In this document: in pieces, positions 29,451-38,000 of the stretch
Layout of the letters: the number at the start of each line of letters is the position of its first letter
Position numbering within the stretch: position 1 is the stretch's first letter
Source of the DNA: Verrucomicrobiales bacterium
GTDB lineage: Bacteria; Verrucomicrobiota; Verrucomicrobiia; Verrucomicrobiales; DEV007
Direction of reading: 5' to 3'
Length of the DNA stretch: 64,000 nucleotides
Assembly: GCA_029213065.1 (NCBI GenBank)
Contig: JARGPH010000013.1
Location: 1 to 64,000, forward strand
Made by a program: the position numbers and the translations under genes
The notes under the pieces: model-generated
Databases searched by the model: none
Told to the model about the DNA's origin: nothing
What the model saw: only the letters and a program-made list of their open reading frames with translations

Positions 29451-30890
29451 ATGAATCCCTTCCTCGAAAAACTTCAACTCGGCACAAGACGTCATTTTCT
29501 TCAGCAATCCGCTGCCGGAATCGGTGGCATTGCACTTAACTCGCTCCTCACCGGTGACGGGATCGCCGGAACGGATCCGCTGAAGGCAAAAGCTCCCCAT
29601 TTTCCGGGGAAAGCGAAGCGGGTCATCTACCTGCATATGACCGGTTCGCCTCCGAACCTCGACATGTTCGACTACAAGCCGGAGCTCATCAAGCACGATG
29701 ACGAGGATTGCCCCGATGAGTTTGTAAAGGGGAAGGAGTTCGCCTTCACCACAGGGGTTCCCAAGTTGATGGGATCTCCGCGCAAGTGGAAGCAGGTCGG
29801 GCAAAATGGAATGTGGATGTCCGATGCGGTTCCACATTTTCACGGGATTGCTGATGACCTCTGCATGGTGCATTCGATGCACTCGGATCAATTTAATCAT
29901 GCTCCGGCGGAACTGCTCACCTACACCGGGTCGCCGCGCTCGGGGCGGCCCTCGATGGGGGCGTGGGTCACCTATGGTTTGGGATCAGAGAACGAGAATC
30001 TACCGGGGTTCGTGGTTTTGATTTCCAGTGGAGTGCAGCCTAACGGAGGCAAAAACTCTTTCGGTTCGGGTTTTCTCCCGAGCGTTTATCAGGGCGTTCA
30101 ATGCCGTTCAAAAGGGGATCCTGTTTTGTATTCTTCGGACCCCGCGGGGATGACGCGGGACGTTCGCCGGAAAAGTCTCGATGCGCTGCGCGATCTCAAT
30201 GAGCTGCAGGGTGCGCAGATGGGCGATCCCGAAACGCTGACGCGGATTTCTCAATACGAGCTCGCCTTCCGGATGCAAACGGCCGTGCCCGAGGTCATGG
30301 ATATTACGAAGGAGAGTGCGAAGACGCTGGAGGCTTATGGCGCGACGCCCGGGGAATCGAGCCTTGCGAACAACTGTCTGCTCGCTCGTCGCCTCGCCGA
30401 GTCCGGGGTGCGTTTTATCCAGCTGTTTGACTGGGGGTGGGATTTTCACGGGACCCGCGCTGATACGGGGATCACCGATGGACTCACGAAAAAGTGTGCT
30501 TCGATGGACAAACCGGTTGCGGCTCTGATTAAGGATTTGAAGGAGCGAGGATTGTTCGAGGATACCCTCGTGGTCTGGGGCGGTGAATTCGGGCGCACCC
30601 CTTTCCGTGAAGGGCGCACTGCGAAGAGTGACGTGCTCGGGCGGGATCATTATCCGGATTGTTTCACGATGTGGATGGCCGGCGGCGGCATGAAGGGGGG
30701 CTTCGAATACGGGGAGTCCGACGAACTTGGTTTTAACGTCGCGAGCAACGGGGTTCACGTGCATGACCTCCAGGCAACGATTTTGAATCAGCTCGGATTC
30801 GATCACGAGAAGCTCATTTATCGTTTTCAGGGTCGCGATTTTCGACTAACTGACGTCCACGGCCACGTCGTGAAGGATCTATTGGCTTAA
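29451..30890 (+). CDS. DUF1501 exported protein, module C
   Basis: A 479-residue DUF1501 protein: an RRHFLQQSAAGIGGIALN Tat signal, VIYLHMTGSPPNLDMFDYKP, MHSDQFNHAPAELLTYTGS, LVVWGGEFGRTPF and a terminal HVHDLQATILNQLGFDHEKL. It shares the pattern of the module A and D copies. The start codon lies one base after the stop of the DUF1549/1553 gene, so translation is coupled. The substrate is unknown; co-export with its partner is expected. Confidence 0.93.
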   Translation: MNPFLEKLQLGTRRHFLQQSAAGIGGIALNSLLTGDGIAGTDPLKAKAPHFPGKAKRVIYLHMTGSPPNLDMFDYKPELIKHDDEDCPDEFVKGKEFAFTTGVPKLMGSPRKWKQVGQNGMWMSDAVPHFHGIADDLCMVHSMHSDQFNHAPAELLTYTGSPRSGRPSMGAWVTYGLGSENENLPGFVVLISSGVQPNGGKNSFGSGFLPSVYQGVQCRSKGDPVLYSSDPAGMTRDVRRKSLDALRDLNELQGAQMGDPETLTRISQYELAFRMQTAVPEVMDITKESAKTLEAYGATPGESSLANNCLLARRLAESGVRFIQLFDWGWDFHGTRADTGITDGLTKKCASMDKPVAALIKDLKERGLFEDTLVVWGGEFGRTPFREGRTAKSDVLGRDHYPDCFTMWMAGGGMKGGFEYGESDELGFNVASNGVHVHDLQATILNQLGFDHEKLIYRFQGRDFRLTDVHGHVVKDLLA

Positions 30891-30969
30891 ATGGCGGCCA
30901 CCTCGCTCCGGGGAGGGCATACAGGTGTTGATCGCCCGAATGGAGGGAATTCTCCTTCCTCTACGGTAG

Positions 30970-30988
30970 CGGAACGAAACTCGTTCCG
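30970..30988. repeat. Short palindrome CGGAACGA-AAC-TCGTTCCG
   Basis: A perfect 8-bp inverted repeat with a 3-nt AAC spacer in the 190-bp gap between module C and the ECF sigma gene. It could be an operator for a dimeric regulator of the downstream operon or a small REP element. Its core (GAAC, AAC spacer, GTTC) resembles the palindrome at 44801-44815. Confidence 0.45.
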
Positions 30989-31080
30989 AAGTCATAGCCT
31001 CCCCGAAAGCTATCTTGATAAAAAAACACGAAATTTGTTAACCTTTTCTTAAAAGCGGGCATTTGCCTGCAGCAGAAGAA

Positions 31081-31626
31081 ATGGTTTCCGAGACTACAGA
31101 TCCCGATGGGGAGTTCGTTGCGCTACTGACTGAACATCAGTCCGCGCTGAAACTTTATGTCGCCTCGCTCTTGCCTGGTGATCCTTCGGTGGCGGATGTC
31201 ACTCAGCAGGCGAATACGACGATTTGGAAGAAGCGTGAGGACTTCGAGCTCGGCACAAATTTCAAAGCCTGGATCTTCGCGATAGCCCGTTTTGAGGTGC
31301 TCACTTTCCGTAAGGCGCAGGCGCGCGAATCCCGTTTTGTTTTCAGCGATGAACTCGAACAGCTCATCGCGGACGAGCTGCCCGAAATGAGCGACGATCT
31401 CGATGCCCGTCAGGTCGCGCTTCGCTCCTGTCTGAAAAAGTTACGTCCCATGGATCGCGATTTGATTTCACACCGGTATTTCAGTGGGGATACCCTCCAG
31501 GGATACTCGGATCAGGTGGGGCGCAGCGTCGGATCTCTCAAGGTCACCCTGCATCGCATTCGGACCCGGCTCGCCAAGTGCGTCGAGTTAAATGTCGCAG
31601 CGGCAGAGAAAGGGGGACGCGCATGA
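31081..31626 (+). CDS. ECF RNA polymerase sigma factor
   Basis: A 181-residue sigma-70 family protein of ECF type: region 2 (LLTEHQSALKLYVASLLPG; VADVTQQANTTIWKKREDFE; NFKAWIFAIARFEVLTFRK) and region 4 (LKKLRPMDRDLISHRYFSGDTLQGYSDQ; VGRSVGSLKVTLHRIRTRL). It belongs to the Planctomycete/Verrucomicrobial group that heads FecR/LamG-containing operons. A TTG at 31063 would add six residues. It overlaps the next gene by ATGA, so it is coupled to its likely partner and probably controls this operon or other glycan modules. Confidence 0.93.
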   Translation: MVSETTDPDGEFVALLTEHQSALKLYVASLLPGDPSVADVTQQANTTIWKKREDFELGTNFKAWIFAIARFEVLTFRKAQARESRFVFSDELEQLIADELPEMSDDLDARQVALRSCLKKLRPMDRDLISHRYFSGDTLQGYSDQVGRSVGSLKVTLHRIRTRLAKCVELNVAAAEKGGRA

Positions 31627-33191
31627 GTGGTTCCGGTTATGATAGCCTCTTTGATGATCTGCTTGAAGGGATCATCAGTGAAGCCGATTTTCTGAAGCTG
31701 GAAGCGGAGATGATCGTCGATGAGGAGGTGCGTAAGGCCTATTACGAGCGACTCAAGCTTCACACCGGTCTCGAGACGGAGATGGCGTCATCGGATTCCG
31801 TTGTTGGAAATGCCTCTGTTCCGGTTTCTGCGCGCCGACGCCTTGATGGCCTGCTCATCAGTTGCCTCGCTGCCCTTTGTATTTTGATTGGCCTGCTCGT
31901 TTGGAAGATGGTGGGAGAGAGGGCGGATTACCTTGCGGCAAGACAGGAGCCGGTCGCAAAAGGCTTCGGTGTTCTCGCCAATGAATCCGGTGATGCCGTC
32001 TGGAGCTCCGTGAGTTTGCTGGAAGGGGACCTCCTGCCCGGAGGGACAATGGAACTGGTTTCCGGGATGGTGAAACTCGAATTGTTCAACGGCGTCGATC
32101 TCGTCGCGCACGGGCCCGCCCGGTTTGAGGTTGTTTCCGATTTTCACCTGCGTCTAGTTTCGGGCAGAATTATGTGCCGGGTTCCGGAGTCGCTCGAAGG
32201 TTTTCGTGTCGAGATTCCGTCCGGCGAAGTATTCGATTACGGAACCGAGTTTGAGGTCGAGATTGGAGACTCCTTCGAGTCGATCGATGTTCTCAGCGGT
32301 CTTGTCGAGTGGCAGGGGCGCTCAGGAGAGAAAGAGCGGATTGAAGCCGGTCATGGTGTGAAAGTGACGGAAGCGAATGGTGTCGAAAAACGCGCTCGTG
32401 AGATTGCTTCGATGGATGAACTTGAGCGGGGATTCGAAGAAGTATCAGCGAAACGTCATCAGGAATGGGAGCGCCGGCTCAAGAAGCTGAACGCTGATCC
32501 CCGCGTTCTCGCCCTCTATTCGATGGGGAATGTTTCCAGCGACGGTGCCCATATTAGTGATTTGTCAGGAGCTCAACCGGATGGGCGAATCATTCGGACG
32601 GAACGCGCCATGAACCGTTGGGGAGACCCTTATGGCGGGATTGATTTCACTCCGACCGGAAGTCGCATTCACGTCGATATCGAAGACGAACTTGAATCGC
32701 TCACTTTGATGAGCTGGGTGAAGATTGACAGTCTTGACCGGCTTTACAATTCGCTCTTTCTCACTGACGGACACGAACAGTTCGAGCCTCACTGGCAGAT
32801 CATGAATGACGGTCGGATGTTCTTTTCGGTGAAGGCTCTTGATGAGAAGGGGAAAAAGGACAAGCACATTGCCTATTCGCCACCGATCTGGACGCCGGAG
32901 AAGAGTGGTCGGTGGATGCATCTCGCTACTGTCTATGACGGGACGGCCCACACCGTGACGCATTATGTGAACGGCAAGGCGGTCAGCATCGATCAGATCA
33001 AGGAGGGGCTGCGGGCGGAGTTCGTGAAAATCGGCGCCGCTTCTATCGGGAACTGGAGTCAGCCCCGCTACAAAAATACTCCAGAGTTCGCGGTCCGGAA
33101 TTTAAACGGAACGATGGACGAACTGATTCTTTTCTCAGCCCCTCTCAGTGCGGGCGAAATCAATGAACTTTACGAGTCTGGAAAACCCTAG
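31623..33191 (+). CDS. FecR/LamG-domain inner-membrane protein
   Basis: The 522-residue protein has a cytoplasmic acidic N terminus (LFDDLLEGIISEADFLKLE), one transmembrane segment near residues 80-100 (SCLAALCILIGLLVW), a FecR domain (GDLLPGGTMELVSGMVKLEL; RVEIPSGEVFDYGTEFEVE) and a C-terminal laminin-G/concanavalin-like fold (LTLMSWVKIDSLDRLYNSLF; GTMDELILFSAPLSAGEI). This is the transmembrane partner of the ECF sigma factor just upstream, with which it overlaps by 4 bp. The periplasmic LamG part may sense a polysaccharide and relay to the sigma factor (inference). Confidence 0.9.
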   Translation: MSGSGYDSLFDDLLEGIISEADFLKLEAEMIVDEEVRKAYYERLKLHTGLETEMASSDSVVGNASVPVSARRRLDGLLISCLAALCILIGLLVWKMVGERADYLAARQEPVAKGFGVLANESGDAVWSSVSLLEGDLLPGGTMELVSGMVKLELFNGVDLVAHGPARFEVVSDFHLRLVSGRIMCRVPESLEGFRVEIPSGEVFDYGTEFEVEIGDSFESIDVLSGLVEWQGRSGEKERIEAGHGVKVTEANGVEKRAREIASMDELERGFEEVSAKRHQEWERRLKKLNADPRVLALYSMGNVSSDGAHISDLSGAQPDGRIIRTERAMNRWGDPYGGIDFTPTGSRIHVDIEDELESLTLMSWVKIDSLDRLYNSLFLTDGHEQFEPHWQIMNDGRMFFSVKALDEKGKKDKHIAYSPPIWTPEKSGRWMHLATVYDGTAHTVTHYVNGKAVSIDQIKEGLRAEFVKIGAASIGNWSQPRYKNTPEFAVRNLNGTMDELILFSAPLSAGEINELYESGKP

Positions 33192-33197
33192 GATACG

Positions 33198-36059
33198 ATG
33201 AAAAATTGGATAGTGATTTTAACTCTGGCGTTTGGAGCCAATGCATTTGCGGAAGAATTTTCGGAAGGCGATGAGCTCTTCACCTTGAAAGTGAAGCCGC
33301 TTCTTTCGGAGAAATGTAACGGATGTCACGGCGACGATGCGGAGAAGATTAAGGGCGACTACAACATGCTCACCCGTGAAGGAATTCTTGCCGGTGGCGA
33401 AGAGTTTGGAAAAGAGGTTCTCATTCCCGGAAACTCAGCGAAGAGTTTTATTATCGAAACGGTGAAGTGGTCGGACCCTGACTGGGAGATGCCACCGAAG
33501 GAAAATGACCGACTCACCCCTGAGCAGATCACCGAGCTGGAAAGGTGGATCGATCTCGGTGCTCCCTGGCCGACAGACGAGAAGCAGGCCGAGATTCGAC
33601 TGGCCGCTTCCAAGGAGAAGGTGACGGATGAGGGAATTATCATGGAAACGAGCGGTGGACTCGGTGACGAGTGGACTTTCCGCCGCTACAAGCCCGATGA
33701 TGTCTGGGCTTTCATGCCGGTGAAGAAAGCGGAGGTGCCCGGTCGCGACCAGACAGGGTTGGGTGAGGGAGCTAACCCTGTTGACTCGTTCATCAATGCG
33801 AAGCTTAAGAAGGCAGGGTTTGAGCCCGCTCCTTCGGCCGATGCCGCGACCTTGATTCGACGCGCTACCTACGACTTGATCGGCCTGCCTCCGACCCCGA
33901 AGGAGATTGAAGCCTTCGTAGCGGACTATGAGACCGATTCGGAAAAGGCCTGGAGCGCATTGATCGACAGACTTCTTGCGAGTCCTCATTACGGGGAGCG
34001 TTGGGCGCAGCATTGGATGGATGTCGCCCGCTACGCGGATACCGGTGGGATGTCGAATGATTACGAGCGATCCAACGCGTGGCGCTACCGCGACTATGTG
34101 ATTCGTGCTTTCAATGAAGACAAGCCGTATAACGAGTTTGTCCTGGAACAGCTCGCCGGTGATGAGCTCGCGGATGCTTCGGCGAGAAAGCGTCTCCAGG
34201 TGGATGGCGAAAAACTGCACGAAGTGCGGGTCAACGGTAACTACAACGAGAAGGAAGCCGAGATGATTATTGCCGCCGGATTTCTCCGCATGGGTCCGTG
34301 GGACAATGCCATGGTGATGGCGGACGAGGCAAGGCAGCTCTATCTCGATGACGTCGTGAACGCGGTGGGTCAGACCTTTCTCGCGACGACGATGCGTTGC
34401 TTCAAGTGTCATGACCACAAGTTCGATCCGCTTCCGACAAAGGATTACTACCGGATGTATTCTGCCTTTTCGACGACGCAAATGGCGGAGCGTCCCGTCC
34501 CTTTTCTTTCGGAGGAAAATCAACACGGATTCGAGGACGGGAAAGCCTTTGTCGAGCGGATGCATGACTACGCGGTCAAAGACATGAAGCACTTGCAGAA
34601 CAAGCGCGAGACCGCGGCACGGAAATGGTTCGAAGAGCGCGGGCTCAAGTATCTCACCCTCGAAGAGCGAAAATCACTGCCCGATGAGGAGAAACCCGAG
34701 CGTCATGTGGGCTTGAGCATTACGGAACAGGGAGTTCTTAAAGTGCGCGAGCAGGATGACTGGGTTTGGGATCGCCGCAAGGATCGCTACGAGGCGAAAG
34801 CGCAGAGTGTATACAGCAGTCCGAAAGGGAAGGGCAATGCCCGTAAGCTCACGGTGATAGAAAAATTGCCCGCAGCGAAGCCTGCTCAGGATCACATTCT
34901 CACGGGCGGCGCGCTGGAAGCAAAAGGCGATCCGGTTACGCCCGGTGTTATCAGCTCAATTGGTGTTCCTGTGAGGACGTATGACGGCGCGGATCCCTAC
35001 GCACTTCCGGAAGGCGTTGAAGGACGACGCACCGCCCTCGCTCACTGGGTTTCTGATCCTGAAAATTCACTCGCGACCCGTTCGATCGTGAACCGGATTT
35101 GGCAGGGGCATTTTGGTCACGGTATCGCAAGAAACCCGAACAATTTCGGCGTTAAAGGCTCGAAGCCAAGTCATCCTGAATTGCTCGACTGGCTCACCAG
35201 TGACTTCGTGGAGAACGGTTGGACGTTCAAACGTCTTCACCGGACCATCATGATGTCCGAGACCTATCGACGCTCCGCTCACTACGAGAAGCTCGAATAC
35301 ATCGAGGCGGAAGATCCCAACAACGAACTTCTCGCCTACTATCCGCCCCGACGTCTCACCGCTGAGGAATTGAGAGATTCGCTTCTTACCATCACCGGTG
35401 AATTGAATCCGGCCATGGGCGGTTTGCCCGCGCTTCCCGAAATCAACATGGAGGTCGCTCTTCAGCCCCGCATGATCCAGTTTTCACTCGCCCCGGCTTA
35501 CCAGCCTCATCCCGATCCGGAGGAGCGAAATCGCAGAACGATCTATGCCTACCGGGTCCGCGGAATGGCTGATCCGTTTCTGGAGCTGTTCAACCAGCCA
35601 AACCCGAATGATTCCTGCGAGTTCCGCGACAGCGCCGCAGTGACGCCTCAGGCCTTTTCAATGCTCAACAGCGACATGATGACCGACCGGGCAATTGCTC
35701 TGGCAGTTCGTTTGAAAGAAAGCGCCAGTGACTCGGAAACACAGATTCAAAGAGCCTTCCGTCTTGCTCTCGGAAGAGACGCGGACGGGGTCGAAGTTGC
35801 CCGGCTCAGTAATTACCTCGGTGAAATGGCGGAGTATCACCAAGGTGTCACAGCGAAGGCACCTGAGTATCCTGCCACGATCACACGATCTCTCGTCGAG
35901 GAGTTTTCCGGCGAGCCTTTCGAGTATGAGGAGATTCTTCCCTATTTTGAAAATTACCAGCCTGACACCAAGGCTTCCGATGTCGATGCCGAAACGAGAG
36001 CGCTCGCCGACCTGTGCCTGCTGCTCTTTAACTCCAACGAATTTGTCTATCTGTATTGA
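33198..36059 (+). CDS. PSCyt1-DUF1549-DUF1553 exported protein, module D
   Basis: A 953-residue protein beginning with a signal peptide (IVILTLAFGANAFA|EE). PSCyt1 carries CNGCHGDDAEKIKG; DUF1549 carries LIGLPPTPKEIEAF, GERWAQHWMDVARYAD and a CxxCH site CFKCHDHKFDPL; DUF1553 carries LATRSIVNRIWQGHFG, SHPELLDWLTSDFVE and RRLTAEELRDSLL. It follows the FecR gene by 6 bp and belongs to the sigma-FecR operon. In modules A and C such genes directly precede DUF1501; here a GxxExxY element separates them. Confidence 0.93.
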   Translation: MKNWIVILTLAFGANAFAEEFSEGDELFTLKVKPLLSEKCNGCHGDDAEKIKGDYNMLTREGILAGGEEFGKEVLIPGNSAKSFIIETVKWSDPDWEMPPKENDRLTPEQITELERWIDLGAPWPTDEKQAEIRLAASKEKVTDEGIIMETSGGLGDEWTFRRYKPDDVWAFMPVKKAEVPGRDQTGLGEGANPVDSFINAKLKKAGFEPAPSADAATLIRRATYDLIGLPPTPKEIEAFVADYETDSEKAWSALIDRLLASPHYGERWAQHWMDVARYADTGGMSNDYERSNAWRYRDYVIRAFNEDKPYNEFVLEQLAGDELADASARKRLQVDGEKLHEVRVNGNYNEKEAEMIIAAGFLRMGPWDNAMVMADEARQLYLDDVVNAVGQTFLATTMRCFKCHDHKFDPLPTKDYYRMYSAFSTTQMAERPVPFLSEENQHGFEDGKAFVERMHDYAVKDMKHLQNKRETAARKWFEERGLKYLTLEERKSLPDEEKPERHVGLSITEQGVLKVREQDDWVWDRRKDRYEAKAQSVYSSPKGKGNARKLTVIEKLPAAKPAQDHILTGGALEAKGDPVTPGVISSIGVPVRTYDGADPYALPEGVEGRRTALAHWVSDPENSLATRSIVNRIWQGHFGHGIARNPNNFGVKGSKPSHPELLDWLTSDFVENGWTFKRLHRTIMMSETYRRSAHYEKLEYIEAEDPNNELLAYYPPRRLTAEELRDSLLTITGELNPAMGGLPALPEINMEVALQPRMIQFSLAPAYQPHPDPEERNRRTIYAYRVRGMADPFLELFNQPNPNDSCEFRDSAAVTPQAFSMLNSDMMTDRAIALAVRLKESASDSETQIQRAFRLALGRDADGVEVARLSNYLGEMAEYHQGVTAKAPEYPATITRSLVEEFSGEPFEYEEILPYFENYQPDTKASDVDAETRALADLCLLLFNSNEFVYLY

Positions 36060-36065
36060 AGGTGG

Positions 36066-36548
36066 GCTAACCGCTGATGGACGCTAATAGAACGCTGATC
36101 TAAATGAACTCAAAACAACCGATGGCAGATGAAGGCTTTGCGCTGATGAGCGCGGCTTTTGCTGTGCACAATGAGGTTGGTGGTGGGTTGAGTGAAGAAA
36201 TATATCAGGAGTGTCTTGAGCTGGAGTTGGCGGACAGATCCATTGTCTACGAGTCCCAAGTCGTTCTTCCTGTGTTCTACAAAGGGCAGAAATTGAAACG
36301 GACTTACATCCCTGATCTTCTCACTCACGGTTCGATTGTTGTTGAGCTGAAGAGTGTTTCAAATCTCGCTCAAGGCCACGAAGCTCAACTTCTCAACTAC
36401 ATGCGCCTCACACGAAAGCCGGTCGGTTATCTCATTAATTTTGCTCCAATCAAAGAAGTCGAATGGAAGCGATACATCCTCAGTGAATTCACAAGCAACC
36501 TTAATTCAAATCTTCATTAGCGTCTATTAGCGCTCATCAGCGGTTAAC
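36066..36548. mobile_element. GxxExxY cassette with terminal inverted repeats
   Basis: About 30-bp imperfect inverted ends bound a single small gene. The left end (36066-36096) reads GCTAACCGCTGATGGACGCT and continues AATAGAACGCT; the reverse complement of the right end (36519-36548) reads GTTAACCGCTGATGAGCGCT and continues AATAGACGCT. The unit sits exactly between the DUF1549/1553 gene and its DUF1501 partner, which are adjacent in the other modules, so it looks inserted. The stop codon of the internal gene lies in the right repeat. Confidence 0.75.
36104..36520 (+). CDS. GxxExxY protein (PD-(D/E)XK nuclease-like)
   Basis: A 138-residue protein with the name-giving motif in NEVGGGLSEEIYQECLELEL and a PD-(D/E)XK-like core, YIPDLLTHGSIVVELKSV (Asp, then Glu-x-Lys). 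The family is common and scattered in Verrucomicrobiota, Planctomycetota, Bacteroidota and Cyanobacteria; its function is unproven. Because it is flanked by terminal inverted repeats and interrupts a conserved gene pair, it is likely part of a mobile or formerly mobile unit rather than of the module D operon. An internal ATG at residue 7 is an alternative start. Confidence 0.88.
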   Translation: MNSKQPMADEGFALMSAAFAVHNEVGGGLSEEIYQECLELELADRSIVYESQVVLPVFYKGQKLKRTYIPDLLTHGSIVVELKSVSNLAQGHEAQLLNYMRLTRKPVGYLINFAPIKEVEWKRYILSEFTSNLNSNLH

Positions 36549-36589
36549 ACCTCTGCTCAGTTCATTCCCTCTTAACCCCCGAATAATCT

Positions 36590-37978
36590 ATGAATTACTC
36601 ATCTATTCCCAACACACGACGTGATTTCCTTTATGGCCTTGGTGCCTCGTTAGGCAGCGTTGCGATGTCTGATCTTCTCGCTTCTGAATCGCCTTTGTCC
36701 CCGAAGAAGCCGATGCATAATGGTAAAGCCAAGGCAGTGATCATGCTGTTCATGGAAGGTGGTCCCGGTCACATGGACACTTTCGACCCAAAGCAGAAAC
36801 TGACGGATCTGCACAAGACGACTTCGGTGAGAACCGCCGGATTGGAAACCGGTGAGAAGTTCTACGTGGGGAGTCCCTTCGGGTTTCGGAAGGTTGGAAA
36901 ATCCGGAATTGAGATGAGTGATCAGTGGCAGCACCTCGCTGATCCGGAAGTAGCGGATGAGCTTTGCAACTACCGTGGGTGCACCGCTGAATCGCTCAAT
37001 CACCCTGAGGCTCTTTTCCACATGAATACCGGAAGTCGCCTCGGTGCGGATCCGGCGCTCGGGTCATGGGCCACCTACGGACTCGGATCGGTGAATCAGA
37101 ATCTGCCCGGTTTTGTGGTTATGACAGAAGCGGCCTATCCGCAGGGTGGTGCGACGAATTGGAGTAACGGATTTCTTCCGGCGCACTATCAGGGAACCCG
37201 TCTCCGCCCCGAGGGATCTCCGATTCTGGACCTGGAGTCTCAGCACTACAAGTCGCGGGAGCATCAGCGCAAGGCTCTCGATGAGCTGGCGTTTCTCAAT
37301 CAGAAACACGCAGACCTGAACCCCCAGCATGATGCTCTCGCAGCGCGGATGGAGAACTATGAGTTGGCCTACCGGATGCAGACGGAAGTTCCCGGTGTCG
37401 TCGACATCGAGAGTGAGTCGGAGGCGACGAAGGAGATGTATGGCCTCGACAACAAGGAAACCGAGAAGTTTGGCAAGCAGTGTCTCATGGCGCGCCGTCT
37501 CGTTGAAAAAGGGGTGCGATTTGTTCAGATTTTCTCAGGTGGCTGGGACAGTCACGACTACCTCGAGAAGGGGCATTCTTCGCGGATTCGAAGCGTTGAT
37601 AAGCCGATGGCCGCGTTGATCAAAGATCTCAAGCGTCGCGGAATGCTTGATGAAACCCTTGTCGTGTGGACGGGGGAGTTCGGTAGGACCCCGGACAACA
37701 ATCGTCGCGGAGGTGTCTACTCCATCGGACGTGGACACAACGCCGACGCGATGACGATGCTCTTTGCCGGTGGTGGAACCAAAAAGGGAGCCATCGTCGG
37801 TGCCACTGACGAAGTCGGAGGTGAGGCAGTTGAATGTGTTCACCCGATTCGCGATGTTCACGTTACGATGATGCACTTGTTAGGGCTCGACGATAACAAG
37901 CTGACCTATTTTCATGCCGGCCGATACAAACAGCTCTCCCAGTTCGGAGGGCAGATCATACCGGAGTTAATAGCCTAG
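36590..37978 (+). CDS. DUF1501 Tat-exported protein, module D
   Basis: A 462-residue DUF1501 protein with a twin-arginine signal (NTRRDFLYGLGASLGSVA), VIMLFMEGGPGHMDTFDPKQ, LVVWTGEFGRTPDNNRRGG and a terminal RDVHVTMMHLLGLDDNKL. It is the expected partner of the DUF1549/1553 protein ending at 36059, now 530 bp away because of the GxxExxY unit. Whether it still shares the upstream promoter depends on read-through of that unit. Confidence 0.92.
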   Translation: MNYSSIPNTRRDFLYGLGASLGSVAMSDLLASESPLSPKKPMHNGKAKAVIMLFMEGGPGHMDTFDPKQKLTDLHKTTSVRTAGLETGEKFYVGSPFGFRKVGKSGIEMSDQWQHLADPEVADELCNYRGCTAESLNHPEALFHMNTGSRLGADPALGSWATYGLGSVNQNLPGFVVMTEAAYPQGGATNWSNGFLPAHYQGTRLRPEGSPILDLESQHYKSREHQRKALDELAFLNQKHADLNPQHDALAARMENYELAYRMQTEVPGVVDIESESEATKEMYGLDNKETEKFGKQCLMARRLVEKGVRFVQIFSGGWDSHDYLEKGHSSRIRSVDKPMAALIKDLKRRGMLDETLVVWTGEFGRTPDNNRRGGVYSIGRGHNADAMTMLFAGGGTKKGAIVGATDEVGGEAVECVHPIRDVHVTMMHLLGLDDNKLTYFHAGRYKQLSQFGGQIIPELIA

Positions 37979-38000
37979 CGGGGGAGATTGATTCCGCGAA

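Noticed and set aside
31015-31043. TTGATA with a weak -10 upstream of the ECF sigma gene
   Set aside because: The -10 hexamer matches at only two or three positions; not enough for a promoter call.
33753-33781. ACAGGGTT/AACCCTGT inverted pair inside the module D gene
   Set aside because: Only 8 bp, with a spacer of 13 nt rather than 15, and it encodes normal DUF1549-region sequence, so chance is likely.
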